DNA of 64,000 nt, taken from NCBI GenBank assembly GCA_964497615.1, contig CAZCEC010000015.1, forward strand, positions 1-64,000. The letters run 5' to 3'. The stretch's first letter is position 1, and each line of letters begins with the position of its first letter. Source of the DNA: CAZCEC01 sp964497615 (GTDB lineage: Bacteria; Chloroflexota; Anaerolineae; Anaerolineales; UBA6663). Of the stretch, positions 36,991 through 47,766 are shown one piece after another. Below the pieces are notes generated by a model. The model worked only from the letters and a program-made list of their open reading frames with translations. It was not told the DNA's origin and did not search any database. Position numbers and translations under genes: made by a program.

Positions 36991-39339
36991 TCAGGCGTCA
37001 ACTCTCGAAACAGCCGGTAAGGGCCGCGCCGCGCGCCGCCTCGCCCGCAGCCACCCAAGCCCGCGCACCAGGAGCATCGCCAGGGTGAGCAACGTCACCC
37101 CCAGCCCCAGCTTCCACGTTAGCGGGTCGAAGCGCATCGCCACGATGTGCTCCCCGGCCGCAGGCAGAAAGACGGCCCGAAACGCGAAGTTGGCGCGATA
37201 GATCGGCGCTTCAACGCCGTTAACCCACGCCCGCCAGCCCGGATACCACACTTCGCTGAATACGAGATAGGCTGGGCCGGTCGTTTGGGCAACGACCGTC
37301 TGCGCCTCGGGTGCGTAGGCCGTATAGAACAGGTTGCTGGATGCATCCCCGGGTGGCGGCAGAACGGGCGGCGCCTCACGCGTCGAGGTCGTATCGAGAA
37401 CCACGGTTTGCTCGGGGTCAAAGTCCGGGGCATGGATAGCGCCAAACGCGGCCTCGCCAGACGACACAAGCACAACCTGATGCACCAGCCGGATGCGCGG
37501 CTGGGCCACGGTGTTGAGGTAAATGTCCACCGTCGGGTCGTCCGCGAAGACGGGCACGAAGCGGCTATCCGCGGGCGGCTGGCCTTTGTCCGCGATGACG
37601 AATTGAGCATTGAGGAAGTTATAGAGCGGAGAACCGCGCGGGCCGACGGCGCCCCGATAGGTGTCATACGCGGCCAGCGCCAGGGGATTGGAGATGCCGC
37701 CGATGTCTTCCAGGCCCAACCGCGCGGCGGCATCTGGCGACCAGGCCGACGAGGCGTTGTCCATACGCACGGGACCGGGCTGCGCCAGCAGGTACTCGGC
37801 CGCCGCGTAATGCTGGAACCCCACCGTGGGATCGTTGCGCTCGACCTCCACCCACGCGCCGTGCCCGATGAGGTCAACAGCCATACAGGCGGCCACGGCA
37901 GCCGGCCCCCAGGTCGAAGCGCGTCCCAACCCAAGCGCCGCCCCAAGTCCAAGCAATGCCAGCGCCACGCCCAGACCCAGCGCCAGCGTGCCTGTGTGCG
38001 CCGAATGCCCCGGCACGCTCAACCATGCCACAAGCGGAACCACAAGCAGCGCCGCTGCCAGGATCGCGGTCCAGCCAAGCACTCGGCGGCGCGGCAAGGC
38101 GCGCAGGCGGACCAGACCATAGCCTGCCAGTGCGGCCACCGCAAAGCCGCTGAGCAGGACGAAACGGGCCGGCACCCGCAGACTTGCGAAGCCCGGAACA
38201 ACATTGTAGAAGAGCCGATGAAAGGGTGTGTTCTCGCCGAGCGCTAGCAGCAGCCCCAGCCCCCCCACAACGGCCAGCGCCCGCGGCACCCGTCCAGCAG
38301 GTCCGCGCCACGGCGCCAGGCCAGCCAGCCACAGCGTGATAATCCCGCCATAGCCCAGCGCGACGCGCGGCCAATCCGCCCAGAAGTCCGCCGCGCCGCG
38401 CCCAAAGATGAGGGGCGAGAACCAGCCCGCCAGTCCCGCCCACGGCAGCGAGTATTCGGCCGCGGCCGCATAGTCCAGCCGCGCGCGGGCCGTGTAGGCC
38501 GTCATCTCCAGCGCCGGGATAACGCTCAGGCTGCTCAGGCCAAACCCCACCAGGAAGACGACGCCTAACAGCGCTCCCCCGCGCGTAATCGCCGCCAACT
38601 GCCGCTGGCGCGCCTTCGTGGCGCTTGGCGCGCCGGCTGCGGCGAAGCGCCCCGCCCGAGCCTGAGGCAGGATGAGCCCTAGCCCGAATACTCCCAATCC
38701 AAGGCTGATGATGAGCGTCATCTGCGCGTGACCGGCCAGGGCCGCCACCCCCAGGCAGCCGCCAGCCAAGAGGCAACAGTTCAGCGAGCGCCGCGTAAGG
38801 CCGCGCTGCAGCGCGGCGGCGGCCCACGGCAGCCACGTCGAGACCGCCAGGATGTTAAGGTTGCCGACGTGGGTCACGAACACGTCTGAGAACATGTAGG
38901 CCAGGGCAGCCGTGAGCGCCGCGGGCACGGCCAGCCGCACCGGCGGGGCAGGCGCGATCTCCCGCAGCAGCGAGCGAACGAAGGCATATATGCCCGCGCC
39001 CGCCAGCCACACATGCGCGACGACCAGCCACTCCATCGTGCGATATGGAAAGCCCGGCCACACGGCAAAGGCCAGCAGGTTAATAGGGTAGAAGAGGCCG
39101 CTCTGGTTGTCCGCCGCGAAGGGCGCACCCGAGTACAGGCTGTGGTTCCACAGCGGCAGGCGCCCGGCCAGCAGCGCGTCCGCCGCATATGAGTAGGTGG
39201 GCCACAAGAACGAAACCAGGTCGCCGCCGCCCCGCGGAATCCAGCCGCGGTCGAGCGTGACCGGCCAGAAGAAGACGAGGGTGACGATTGCCAGCGCCAG
39301 CAGCGCGAGGGCGTCAGTCAGCCAGCGTGGGCGAGCCAT
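36991..39339 (-). CDS. YfhO-like polytopic membrane protein
   Basis: 782-aa membrane protein with at least a dozen helices in its first two thirds. The N-terminal LWPTYSYAADALLAGRLPLWNHSLYSGAPFA-type block, with DNQSGLFYPINLL after it, matches the YfhO family, often linked to glycosylation of lipid-linked or wall polymers. The last 200 residues form an outer domain with a final membrane helix. The start ATG 39339 has TATAAT 8 nt upstream and no Shine-Dalgarno site. The glycosyltransferase role is inferred from the family, not seen directly. Confidence 0.8.
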   Translation of the reverse strand: MARPRWLTDALALLALAIVTLVFFWPVTLDRGWIPRGGGDLVSFLWPTYSYAADALLAGRLPLWNHSLYSGAPFAADNQSGLFYPINLLAFAVWPGFPYRTMEWLVVAHVWLAGAGIYAFVRSLLREIAPAPPVRLAVPAALTAALAYMFSDVFVTHVGNLNILAVSTWLPWAAAALQRGLTRRSLNCCLLAGGCLGVAALAGHAQMTLIISLGLGVFGLGLILPQARAGRFAAAGAPSATKARQRQLAAITRGGALLGVVFLVGFGLSSLSVIPALEMTAYTARARLDYAAAAEYSLPWAGLAGWFSPLIFGRGAADFWADWPRVALGYGGIITLWLAGLAPWRGPAGRVPRALAVVGGLGLLLALGENTPFHRLFYNVVPGFASLRVPARFVLLSGFAVAALAGYGLVRLRALPRRRVLGWTAILAAALLVVPLVAWLSVPGHSAHTGTLALGLGVALALLGLGAALGLGRASTWGPAAVAACMAVDLIGHGAWVEVERNDPTVGFQHYAAAEYLLAQPGPVRMDNASSAWSPDAAARLGLEDIGGISNPLALAAYDTYRGAVGPRGSPLYNFLNAQFVIADKGQPPADSRFVPVFADDPTVDIYLNTVAQPRIRLVHQVVLVSSGEAAFGAIHAPDFDPEQTVVLDTTSTREAPPVLPPPGDASSNLFYTAYAPEAQTVVAQTTGPAYLVFSEVWYPGWRAWVNGVEAPIYRANFAFRAVFLPAAGEHIVAMRFDPLTWKLGLGVTLLTLAMLLVRGLGWLRARRRAARPLPAVSRVDA

Positions 39340-39347
39340 GGCCGCCG

Positions 39348-39353
39348 ATTATA
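39348..39353 (-). promoter_or_regulatory. -10 box of YfhO-like/SDR operon, leaderless type
   Basis: Consensus TATAAT on the minus strand, ending 8 nt before the ATG at 39339. TTGTCA is found further upstream, but the spacer is 22 nt, too long for a standard -35. No Shine-Dalgarno site is present. Confidence 0.55.
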
Positions 39354-39389
39354 GCCGGTGGCGAGGCCGAAGCGTTGACAATCCCGAAT

Positions 39390-39427
39390 ACACAAAAGAG
39401 AACGCCGGTTCGCGTGACCCGGCGTTC
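39390..39427 (-). terminator. Intrinsic terminator of the GPH transporter gene
   Basis: Stem GAACGCCGG / CCGGCGTTC (39400-39408 with 39419-39427) with a 10-nt loop, followed on the minus strand by TCTCTTTTGTG. It is 27 nt past the transporter stop and before the YfhO-like promoter. Confidence 0.8.
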
Positions 39428-39454
39428 TGGCCCAAAGCATTGCCCAGCCGCGCG

Positions 39455-40858
39455 TCAATCCGCCGCTGCGGCAGCCGGAGCCAGCCTCAATTCCGCTTGC
39501 CGCTGACGCAGGTGCACTAGCCGCTGGCCGTGCAGCGGGTATCGCTCCAAGCAGAAGATGACCAACAGGCAAGCCACCAGCGGCATCCCAGCGACCAGCA
39601 TTCGGATGCCCAACAACGCCAGCGGCGGCTGTACCGGAAATTGGACTGCATCCGCGGCGGCAATGTACCCCGTGGCGCCCAGGATCAGGCCCGTAGCCAG
39701 TCCCTGGATCGTGAACGCAAAGCGAATGATGAAGCCGTTGATGCCAAAGTACATGCCCTCGCGCCGTGCACCGGTGTTCAACTCATCCTCATCAATGACA
39801 TCCGAGAGGACAACATCCGGGAAGACCAACAACCCGGCTAGGCTGAGCCCGAGCAAGGCCGTTCCGACCACCCCCTGGATGAAGTCTTGCGCGAGGAACA
39901 ACCCCACCAGCGACACCGCGAACGTTACCTGCGAGAGCTGCCAGCCGCGCCGCGCGCCCAGCCGCTTGCAGACCGCAGTCCATATGGGGATGGCGGGCAG
40001 TGCCATCACAAAAGCCAGTCCGGTGAGCAGCGAGGTCTGTAGCTCAACGGATAGGGTCACACCGGCCACAACGGTTGGGGCCTGTACCCGCAGCACGTAC
40101 TTGGCCCAGAATGGGATCGACGCCGCCAGGATAATGTAGATGAACTCCTTGAACAGGTTGGCCGCCAAAAACCACCGGAATGACACGCTTCGCAGTGTAG
40201 CCCGAAGCGCAGGCAGGAAAGGCGGCTGGCTCACCCCAGCCTTTGTCGCTCGTTCACGGCTGCCTAACAGCGTAGCGCCAATCGTCACCGCCGTGATGAT
40301 GGCAAAGATCAGGGCCATGGTCCCGCGGCCGCTCCAGTCGGACCCCACAATCAGGGGCGGCAGCGATACGCCAATGATGAGCCCCAAGATGGCAAAGAGT
40401 TGGCGCCAGCCGGACACGGTAGCGCGCTCGCGCTCGTCCGTGATCATTTCGGGAAACAGCGAGGTCCAGTTCATAACCACGAACGACCACAGGGTATCGA
40501 AGATGAGGACCACCGCCATGAAGTACACGAAGAGTGGCGTTTCCCCGCCGGAAAGCAGCGGCGCTGGCGGCACCCACAACAGGTAGAAGAACAGGGCCAA
40601 CGGGATGAAGCCGGACAAAATCCACGGGGTGCGGCGGCCGAGCCGGGTGTGCGTCCGGTCGGAAAGGTAGCCCGCCAAAGGGTCATTGATGGCATTCCAG
40701 ATGCCATACGCCGACCAGCCAAGGCCCACCAGTTGGGCTTTGAGACCGAGTTGATCAATGTAGAGAAACGTGATCCAGGCGGCGAAGCATTGATACGACA
40801 GCGCGACGCCGAGGGAACCAGCCGAGTACAGCAGTTTCTGCCAGTATTTGAGCTTCAT
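39455..40858 (-). CDS. GPH-family (MelB-like) sugar/cation symporter
   Basis: 467-aa major-facilitator protein with twelve predicted helices. The loop-2/3 signature DRTHTRLGRRTPWILSG and NDPLAGYLSD near it are typical of the GPH/MelB glycoside-pentoside-hexuronide group. The second-half equivalent is DVIDEDELNTGARREGMYFG. Transport of a sugar or sugar derivative with a cation is likely. RBS GGGAGG precedes the ATG at 40858, and a terminator follows. It is probably a single-gene unit. Confidence 0.9.
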   Translation of the reverse strand: MKLKYWQKLLYSAGSLGVALSYQCFAAWITFLYIDQLGLKAQLVGLGWSAYGIWNAINDPLAGYLSDRTHTRLGRRTPWILSGFIPLALFFYLLWVPPAPLLSGGETPLFVYFMAVVLIFDTLWSFVVMNWTSLFPEMITDERERATVSGWRQLFAILGLIIGVSLPPLIVGSDWSGRGTMALIFAIITAVTIGATLLGSRERATKAGVSQPPFLPALRATLRSVSFRWFLAANLFKEFIYIILAASIPFWAKYVLRVQAPTVVAGVTLSVELQTSLLTGLAFVMALPAIPIWTAVCKRLGARRGWQLSQVTFAVSLVGLFLAQDFIQGVVGTALLGLSLAGLLVFPDVVLSDVIDEDELNTGARREGMYFGINGFIIRFAFTIQGLATGLILGATGYIAAADAVQFPVQPPLALLGIRMLVAGMPLVACLLVIFCLERYPLHGQRLVHLRQRQAELRLAPAAAAAD

Positions 40859-40895
40859 GGCGGCCTCCCTATTGATTAGGTTGAAGGGTGTCGAT

Positions 40896-41396
40896 TTAGG
40901 CTAGCCGGTGACCGGCTTCGGCGGAGGGAGCGTCTCGCAAAAGCTGCACGGCGTGCGGCAGCACCGCGGCGATGACGCCTAGATTCTCGCGCACCGCCTT
41001 GGGACTGCCAGGCAAGTTGATGATGAGGGTTCGGCCGCGAATGCCGGCCACCGCCCGCGACAGCATGGCGTGGGGCGTCACCGCCAGCGACGCGGCCCGC
41101 ATCGCCTCGGCCAGGCCCGGCGCTTCGCGCTCGATCACCGCGCGGGTGGCCTCTGGCGTCACGTCGCGCGGGGCGAAGCCGGTGCCGCCCGTGGTCAAGA
41201 TGACATCCAGATCATCCGGGTCGGCCCAGGCGATCAAAGTGTCGCGAATGAGGGCGAATTCGTCGGGGATGACGGCCTGGCGCGCGACCACGGCGCTCAG
41301 GCGGCGGGTGACGAACTCGACAATCAGGGGGCCAGAGGCATCGGCGCGTTCGCCCTGGGCCGAGCGGTCGGAAATGGTCAAGACGCCGATGTTCAT
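40896..41396 (-). CDS. MoaB/MogA-type molybdopterin biosynthesis protein
   Basis: 166-aa protein of molybdenum-cofactor synthesis; MogA-type members adenylylate molybdopterin. Key motifs: VLTISDRSAQGERAD, ILTTGGTGFAPRDVTPEAT and IINLPGSPKAVRENL. The ATG at 41396 is chosen because homology begins there; an open frame extends to 41525 but spans a good promoter (41440-41468) and has no similarity. The gene supplies a cofactor needed by the MsrP enzyme encoded elsewhere in the window. MoaB versus MogA cannot be decided from sequence alone. Confidence 0.9.
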   Translation of the reverse strand: MNIGVLTISDRSAQGERADASGPLIVEFVTRRLSAVVARQAVIPDEFALIRDTLIAWADPDDLDVILTTGGTGFAPRDVTPEATRAVIEREAPGLAEAMRAASLAVTPHAMLSRAVAGIRGRTLIINLPGSPKAVRENLGVIAAVLPHAVQLLRDAPSAEAGHRLA

Positions 41397-41439
41397 GCGG
41401 GACGAGATCCTATCGCGCCCAGGGCCGAATTGGAGCGGA

Positions 41440-41468
41440 TTGATACACCAATCTAGGTGGGTCGTCAA
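41440..41468 (-). promoter_or_regulatory. Promoter of the MoaB/MogA gene
   Basis: TTGACG (41463-41468), 17-nt spacer and TATCAA (41440-41445) on the minus strand. The predicted start near 41433 gives a leader of about 37 nt. A further TAGGAT 10 nt before the ATG is a weaker alternative. The remaining part of the 229-nt gap up to 41625 shows no gene I can support. Confidence 0.5.
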
Positions 41469-41625
41469 ATTGGCCCGACGGGCGAAACCTGGCAGCATGG
41501 CACTTCCTCCAGCGCGCCGGCACAAGCCTTGGCGTCGACGTCACCATACGCCGCCGCAGCCGCCAGGAACAGGACCGCAACTGCCAGTTACTGTCAGGAT
41601 CGGGGAATTGTGGGGGAGTTGTGTG

Positions 41626-42051
41626 CTACTTGAGCTGCTTGCTCATGAAAGTCAGGGGCGCAGCGCTCCAGCCCTGCTGTTGGTAGAAGGCCAGGGCATT
41701 GGCATTGTCGGGAATGACCAGCAGATAGGCCTTGGGGCAGCCCTTCGCCAGGAGCCGGCGCTCCAGCTCATCCATCAGGGCAGTGGCGATTTTCTGACGG
41801 TGGTGGGCGGAGTCCACGGCCAGGTGATAGACCATGCCTCGCCGTCCGTCGAACCCGCCCAGGACCGCCCCCACAACTTCCTCGCCCAGCGTGGCAACCA
41901 GAAACAAATCGGGGTCGCGGGTCAGCTTCAGCCGCAGCGCCTCGCGCGTGTCCGAAGCGCCCACGTGCACGCCGGGGGCCGCCTCCCACAGCGCCACCAC
42001 CGCCTCGTAGTCGCGGTCGAGGTCAAACTCGCGCAGGCGCAAACCAGGCAT
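41626..42051 (-). CDS. GNAT-family N-acetyltransferase
   Basis: 141-aa acetyltransferase. The acetyl-CoA-binding region is YHLAVDSAHHRQKIATALMDELERRL, with the usual Gly/Gln positions partly replaced (HHRQKIA), and the C-terminal motif is ANALAFYQQQGWSAAPLTFMSK. The N-terminus LREFDLDRDYEAVVALWEAA is typical of the fold. The substrate is unknown. It lies downstream of the PHP protein gene on the same strand (65 nt), so co-transcription is possible. Confidence 0.85.
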   Translation of the reverse strand: MPGLRLREFDLDRDYEAVVALWEAAPGVHVGASDTREALRLKLTRDPDLFLVATLGEEVVGAVLGGFDGRRGMVYHLAVDSAHHRQKIATALMDELERRLLAKGCPKAYLLVIPDNANALAFYQQQGWSAAPLTFMSKQLK

Positions 42052-42116
42052 CGGCGAGGACGGAGGGCGCTCGCGGGCTGCGCGCCTCTGGGCTGGTGAA
42101 GACCTGTGCCGGCCCG

Positions 42117-44294
42117 CTATTCAGCAGAATCCGCGGACTTGCGCCGGCTGCGCGATGCAGCCGGTGTCGTTTTCTTGGCCGCCCGGGTGCCGGCCCTCTG
42201 CGCGGTGGTCTTCTTGGCGGCTTTCTTGGTGGCCCCGCCGCGCGAGCGGCGCACACGAGGCGCTGCCTTGGCTGGGGCAGCCGGCTGCTCGGATACAGCC
42301 TCCGCTTCCGCTGTCTGATCCACATCCCCGGTCAATTCCAACGCGTTCTCGGGCTCGTCGAAGGGCACCATCGCGGCCGCGGCGGTTTCGTCGGGCGCGG
42401 CGCCATTGGCAGGCGCCGCCAGTGGGGTGGCCAACTCATCGCCTGCCGCGGGCGCTGCCGCCAGCCGGTCATCGGCCTCAATCAGCCGGCGCCAGCCGCC
42501 GTGGATGCCGTCCTCGGTCACGCCATAGTACACGCGCAGGCTGCCCGCTTCGCGCTGCACCAGGTCGAAGCGTATCGCGCCCGCCTTGGTCGTCTTGCGC
42601 CACAGGCCAATGTCGCCCTGCCAGGTCACGTGGCGCGGGTCGAGCTCACCGGCCTCCTTGGCGCTGATGGCATAGTGCCACAGCTTGCGCGCCGAGGCGC
42701 GGGTGACGTTCTTGACGGTGCTGCCGTTGCGCAGGTCGCGCATGGTGTGGTAGCGCACGCCGTCCCGTTCCTCGCTGGCCACGATCTCAACCCCGGTGCG
42801 CGGTGGATTGAGGCCGCCGCTGGCGGGGACGGCCGCGCCGGCCGGGGCCGCGGCGGGCGCCGGCGGCTGTGATGGCGGCTGCGCTTCCGCCGTGGCGGGC
42901 TGAGGCGCAGCCGGGACGGGCGTCGCGGCCGGCGCCGCCGCGACCGCCGGCGGCGCGGCCGACGTGTCTCGTCCGCGCAGCACCAACTGAACAATCTCAT
43001 CGCGCACTGCCAGCGAGGTCTCGGCTTCCTCGCGCACGTAGATCTTGCTCTCCTCGACCGCATACGGCGGGTCCTCGCCGCGCGGCACCAGTACCCGAAT
43101 AATCTTGCGCCCGAGCGAGTTCTGCACGTCCACCGTGCATTCCAGTTGGGGCGTAATCATGCGGGCAATGGCCGAGCGCAGCTCGCGTTGGGCGGCCTCG
43201 GCGTCGGGCACGCCGACCGGCGATTGCTTGGGATCTTCAGACGCCCCCACGTAAATCGTCCCGCCGTTGGTATTGGCCATGGCGCACACATCGGAGACCA
43301 CGGCATACAGCTTGCCGCCCCGCTGGGCCGCCGACTCATGGAAGGCCAGCACGATGCTGGCGCCCTCTTCGCGGGCTTGTTGCACATAGTCGAATTCGGT
43401 TTGCGGCGCGCCCCGGCCAATGTGCGGGCGGATGCGGGCAAAGTCGCTGCTCTGGAACAGCCCCTTGAGCGCCTCAAAGCTGACTTCGTCAATCAGCACG
43501 TCCGTCGCGCGGTCGCCGACGCCATAGTTCTTCGAGTTGTTCGGGTCGCGCCGCAGCCGGTGCGCATCCGAGCCCATGATGCAGTGCATGCGCCGGGGAT
43601 ACTCGGGCTTTGAGCCGCTGAAGAAGGCGGCCGTGGTCCGGCGGCCCTTCTGATCCAGGTCGGTCACTTCCAGCGCCGCCAGGTGCGAGTCCTGAGTAAA
43701 CGCGATCTTGGTCTGCCCGCCGAAGCTGAAGCCGCGCATGGCCACGCCATTGGTGGAGTTGGCATGGGCCGCAATCGCCAGGCCGCCGGCCTCGCTGATG
43801 AGCCGGTAGGCGGTCAGCACATCCGACGAGGCGCCCACCGTCACCGAGCCGCGGTCAAGCTGGTCTTTCGGCACGTTGAGCGACAGCAGCAAATGCTCCA
43901 GTTCGCGCACGGTGGTCTCGGGCGGGAAGATGCCCAGGATGTGGAAACCGAACGTGGCCGTGAACTCAAAACCCGGCAGCAGCAGAATCTTGTCGAGCAG
44001 CCGGCGGTATTCGGACAGGCGGCCCTGCTCCTCCGGGCGCAGCCGGCCCAGGCGCTCCAGCAGTTCCAGCTCGGCAATCTCATCGCGCAGATGGCGCAGG
44101 CCCGCCACCGTGTTGTGGTCGGCGAAGGCGATGATATCCAGGCCGCGCGCCTCGGCCGTCTGGAGGATGTCCAGGTAAGTGACCCGCGGTTCCTGATAGT
44201 CGCTGGAAGCCGGGGTATGTAGGTGAAGATCCATCGCGCGCCAGGACTGCTGGGCCGCGCGGCGGGATTTTTGAGCTTGTCCGTTGCGTCTCAC
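42117..44294 (-). CDS. PHP phosphoesterase - AlbA_2-like - histone H1-like tail protein
   Basis: 725-aa multidomain protein. A PHP domain (about 21-300) has an intact metal site: MDLHLHTP, FADHNT, GFEFTATFG, IAAHANSTNG and GSDAHR. A Schlafen/AlbA_2-type DNA-binding domain follows (about 330-475; VCAMANTNGGTIYVGAS, VREEAETSLAV). Then comes a long Ala/Pro linker, a conserved-looking segment (YHTMRDLRNGSTVKNVTRAS, then WQGDIGLWRKTTKAGAIRF), an acidic stretch, and a basic Ala/Lys tail like histone H1 (TKKAAKKTTAQRAG). The start is GTG 44294, overlapping the response regulator stop (GTGA), with AGGAAAG upstream. Likely a DNA- or nucleic-acid-associated phosphoesterase; function is unknown. Confidence 0.8.
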   Translation of the reverse strand: MRRNGQAQKSRRAAQQSWRAMDLHLHTPASSDYQEPRVTYLDILQTAEARGLDIIAFADHNTVAGLRHLRDEIAELELLERLGRLRPEEQGRLSEYRRLLDKILLLPGFEFTATFGFHILGIFPPETTVRELEHLLLSLNVPKDQLDRGSVTVGASSDVLTAYRLISEAGGLAIAAHANSTNGVAMRGFSFGGQTKIAFTQDSHLAALEVTDLDQKGRRTTAAFFSGSKPEYPRRMHCIMGSDAHRLRRDPNNSKNYGVGDRATDVLIDEVSFEALKGLFQSSDFARIRPHIGRGAPQTEFDYVQQAREEGASIVLAFHESAAQRGGKLYAVVSDVCAMANTNGGTIYVGASEDPKQSPVGVPDAEAAQRELRSAIARMITPQLECTVDVQNSLGRKIIRVLVPRGEDPPYAVEESKIYVREEAETSLAVRDEIVQLVLRGRDTSAAPPAVAAAPAATPVPAAPQPATAEAQPPSQPPAPAAAPAGAAVPASGGLNPPRTGVEIVASEERDGVRYHTMRDLRNGSTVKNVTRASARKLWHYAISAKEAGELDPRHVTWQGDIGLWRKTTKAGAIRFDLVQREAGSLRVYYGVTEDGIHGGWRRLIEADDRLAAAPAAGDELATPLAAPANGAAPDETAAAAMVPFDEPENALELTGDVDQTAEAEAVSEQPAAPAKAAPRVRRSRGGATKKAAKKTTAQRAGTRAAKKTTPAASRSRRKSADSAE

Positions 44295-44647
44295 GAAGTG
44301 ACTTTCCTGAGGGTGCTTGAGAGTTGATCTGGAGGGTAAGGCTTGAGAATAAAGGCGTCCGCGCCGAAGCCCAGGCACTCGCGCTCCAGGTCCATGCCCG
44401 ATGACATGACGACCGGCAGGGCGCTCAGTTCCGGGTGCTGGCGCATTTCGCGGAGCAACTGCATGCCGTCCGCGTCGGCGATATTGACGTCCATCAGCAC
44501 CGCGTCGGGCTTCTCGGCCAGGGCCGTGGACAGCACGATGTCGCCGTAGGGTGCCAGGACGACCGCAAAACCGTCCAACTCCAGCAATGTCTTGAGGAGC
44601 GAGTTCATCGTCCGGTCGTCGTCTACGATCATGACTTTTTTGGGCAC
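44291..44647 (-). CDS. Single-domain CheY-like response regulator
   Basis: 118-aa receiver without an output domain. It has the acidic pair VMIVDDD, the phospho-acceptor in AVLMDVNIADADGMQ, the Ser switch in VVMSSGMD and the Lys in FILKPYPPDQL. GTG 44647 is preferred because AAGGGA lies 7 nt before it; TTG 44653 is the alternative. It starts 11 nt after lon and overlaps the PHP protein gene. No cognate kinase is adjacent. A role in passing a signal to the PHP protein or to an unlinked system is possible. Confidence 0.9.
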   Translation of the reverse strand: MPKKVMIVDDDRTMNSLLKTLLELDGFAVVLAPYGDIVLSTALAEKPDAVLMDVNIADADGMQLLREMRQHPELSALPVVMSSGMDLERECLGFGADAFILKPYPPDQLSSTLRKVTS

Positions 44648-44658
44648 AGGCAATTCCC

Positions 44659-47276
<2,618 letters not shown>

Positions 47277-47280
<4 letters not shown>

Positions 47281-47696
47281 TCTTGAATGTCAACACGCTG
47301 AGCTTTGAGCTTGGGCAGCACCACCCGCAGCAGCCCGTCGCTGTATTCAGCATCTACACCGGCCTCATCTACGGCCAGGGGCAATTCCACCTCGGTGCGG
47401 AACTCGCCAAAGTGGATCTGAAGTTGATGGTAGGCCCGGCGCAGCGGGCCGGGATCGGCGCGCGCGCCGCTGATGATCAGCCGGCGCTCAAATAGCGACA
47501 CGGCAATGTCCGCCTGCCGGACGCCGGCAATCTCAACTTGAACGATCAATGCGTCTTCAGTTTCGTATAGGTCAGTTGGGGGGATCCAGACGGTGCCGTT
47601 GCGGCCGGAACGCGGAGTTGTAACACCATAGAACATAACCTCGATCAGGCTGGCCTCGTCGAGCGGGCCAGTCTGGCGCGGACGATTAGCCGTCAT
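47277..47696 (-). CDS. Hsp20-family small heat-shock protein
   Basis: 139-aa alpha-crystallin-type chaperone that binds unfolding proteins without ATP. The crystallin domain starts at WIPPTDLYETEDALIVQVEIAGVRQADIAVSLFERRLIISG and includes FRTEVELPLAVDEAGVDAEYSDGLLRVVLPK, the conserved DGLL-V-LPK end. The usual C-terminal I-x-I motif is only weakly present (RVDIQE). A clear GGAGGAG lies before the ATG, and the operator-like inverted repeat at 47734-47758 lies upstream. It is the first gene of the lon operon, so heat or protein stress probably controls the whole set. Confidence 0.93.
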
Positions 47697-47733
47697 CGAG
47701 CACTCCTCCGGAAAACGCCCTCATTTCGGTCGG

Positions 47734-47758
47734 ATTGTACCATAGGTTGTAGTACAAT
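47734..47758. promoter_or_regulatory. Divergent promoter with inverted repeat (hsp20 and carbonic anhydrase)
   Basis: ATTGTAC and GTACAAT (7-bp arms, 11-nt spacer) form an inverted repeat whose two halves each contain a TACAAT -10 box, one per strand. The plus-strand copy (47753-47758) ends 8 nt before the ATG at 47767, making that mRNA leaderless. The minus-strand copy leads to hsp20 with a leader of about 31 nt that includes GGAGGAG. The arrangement could be an operator that covers both -10 boxes. It does not match CIRCE or HAIR repeats. Confidence 0.55.
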
Positions 47759-47766
47759 CTTTCGAT

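Noticed and set aside
41397..41525. N-terminal extension of the MoaB/MogA gene, with an ATG behind GGAGGAAG (41498)
   Set aside because: A good TTGACG/TATCAA promoter lies within it and MoaB homology starts at 41396; the RBS-like match is probably chance.
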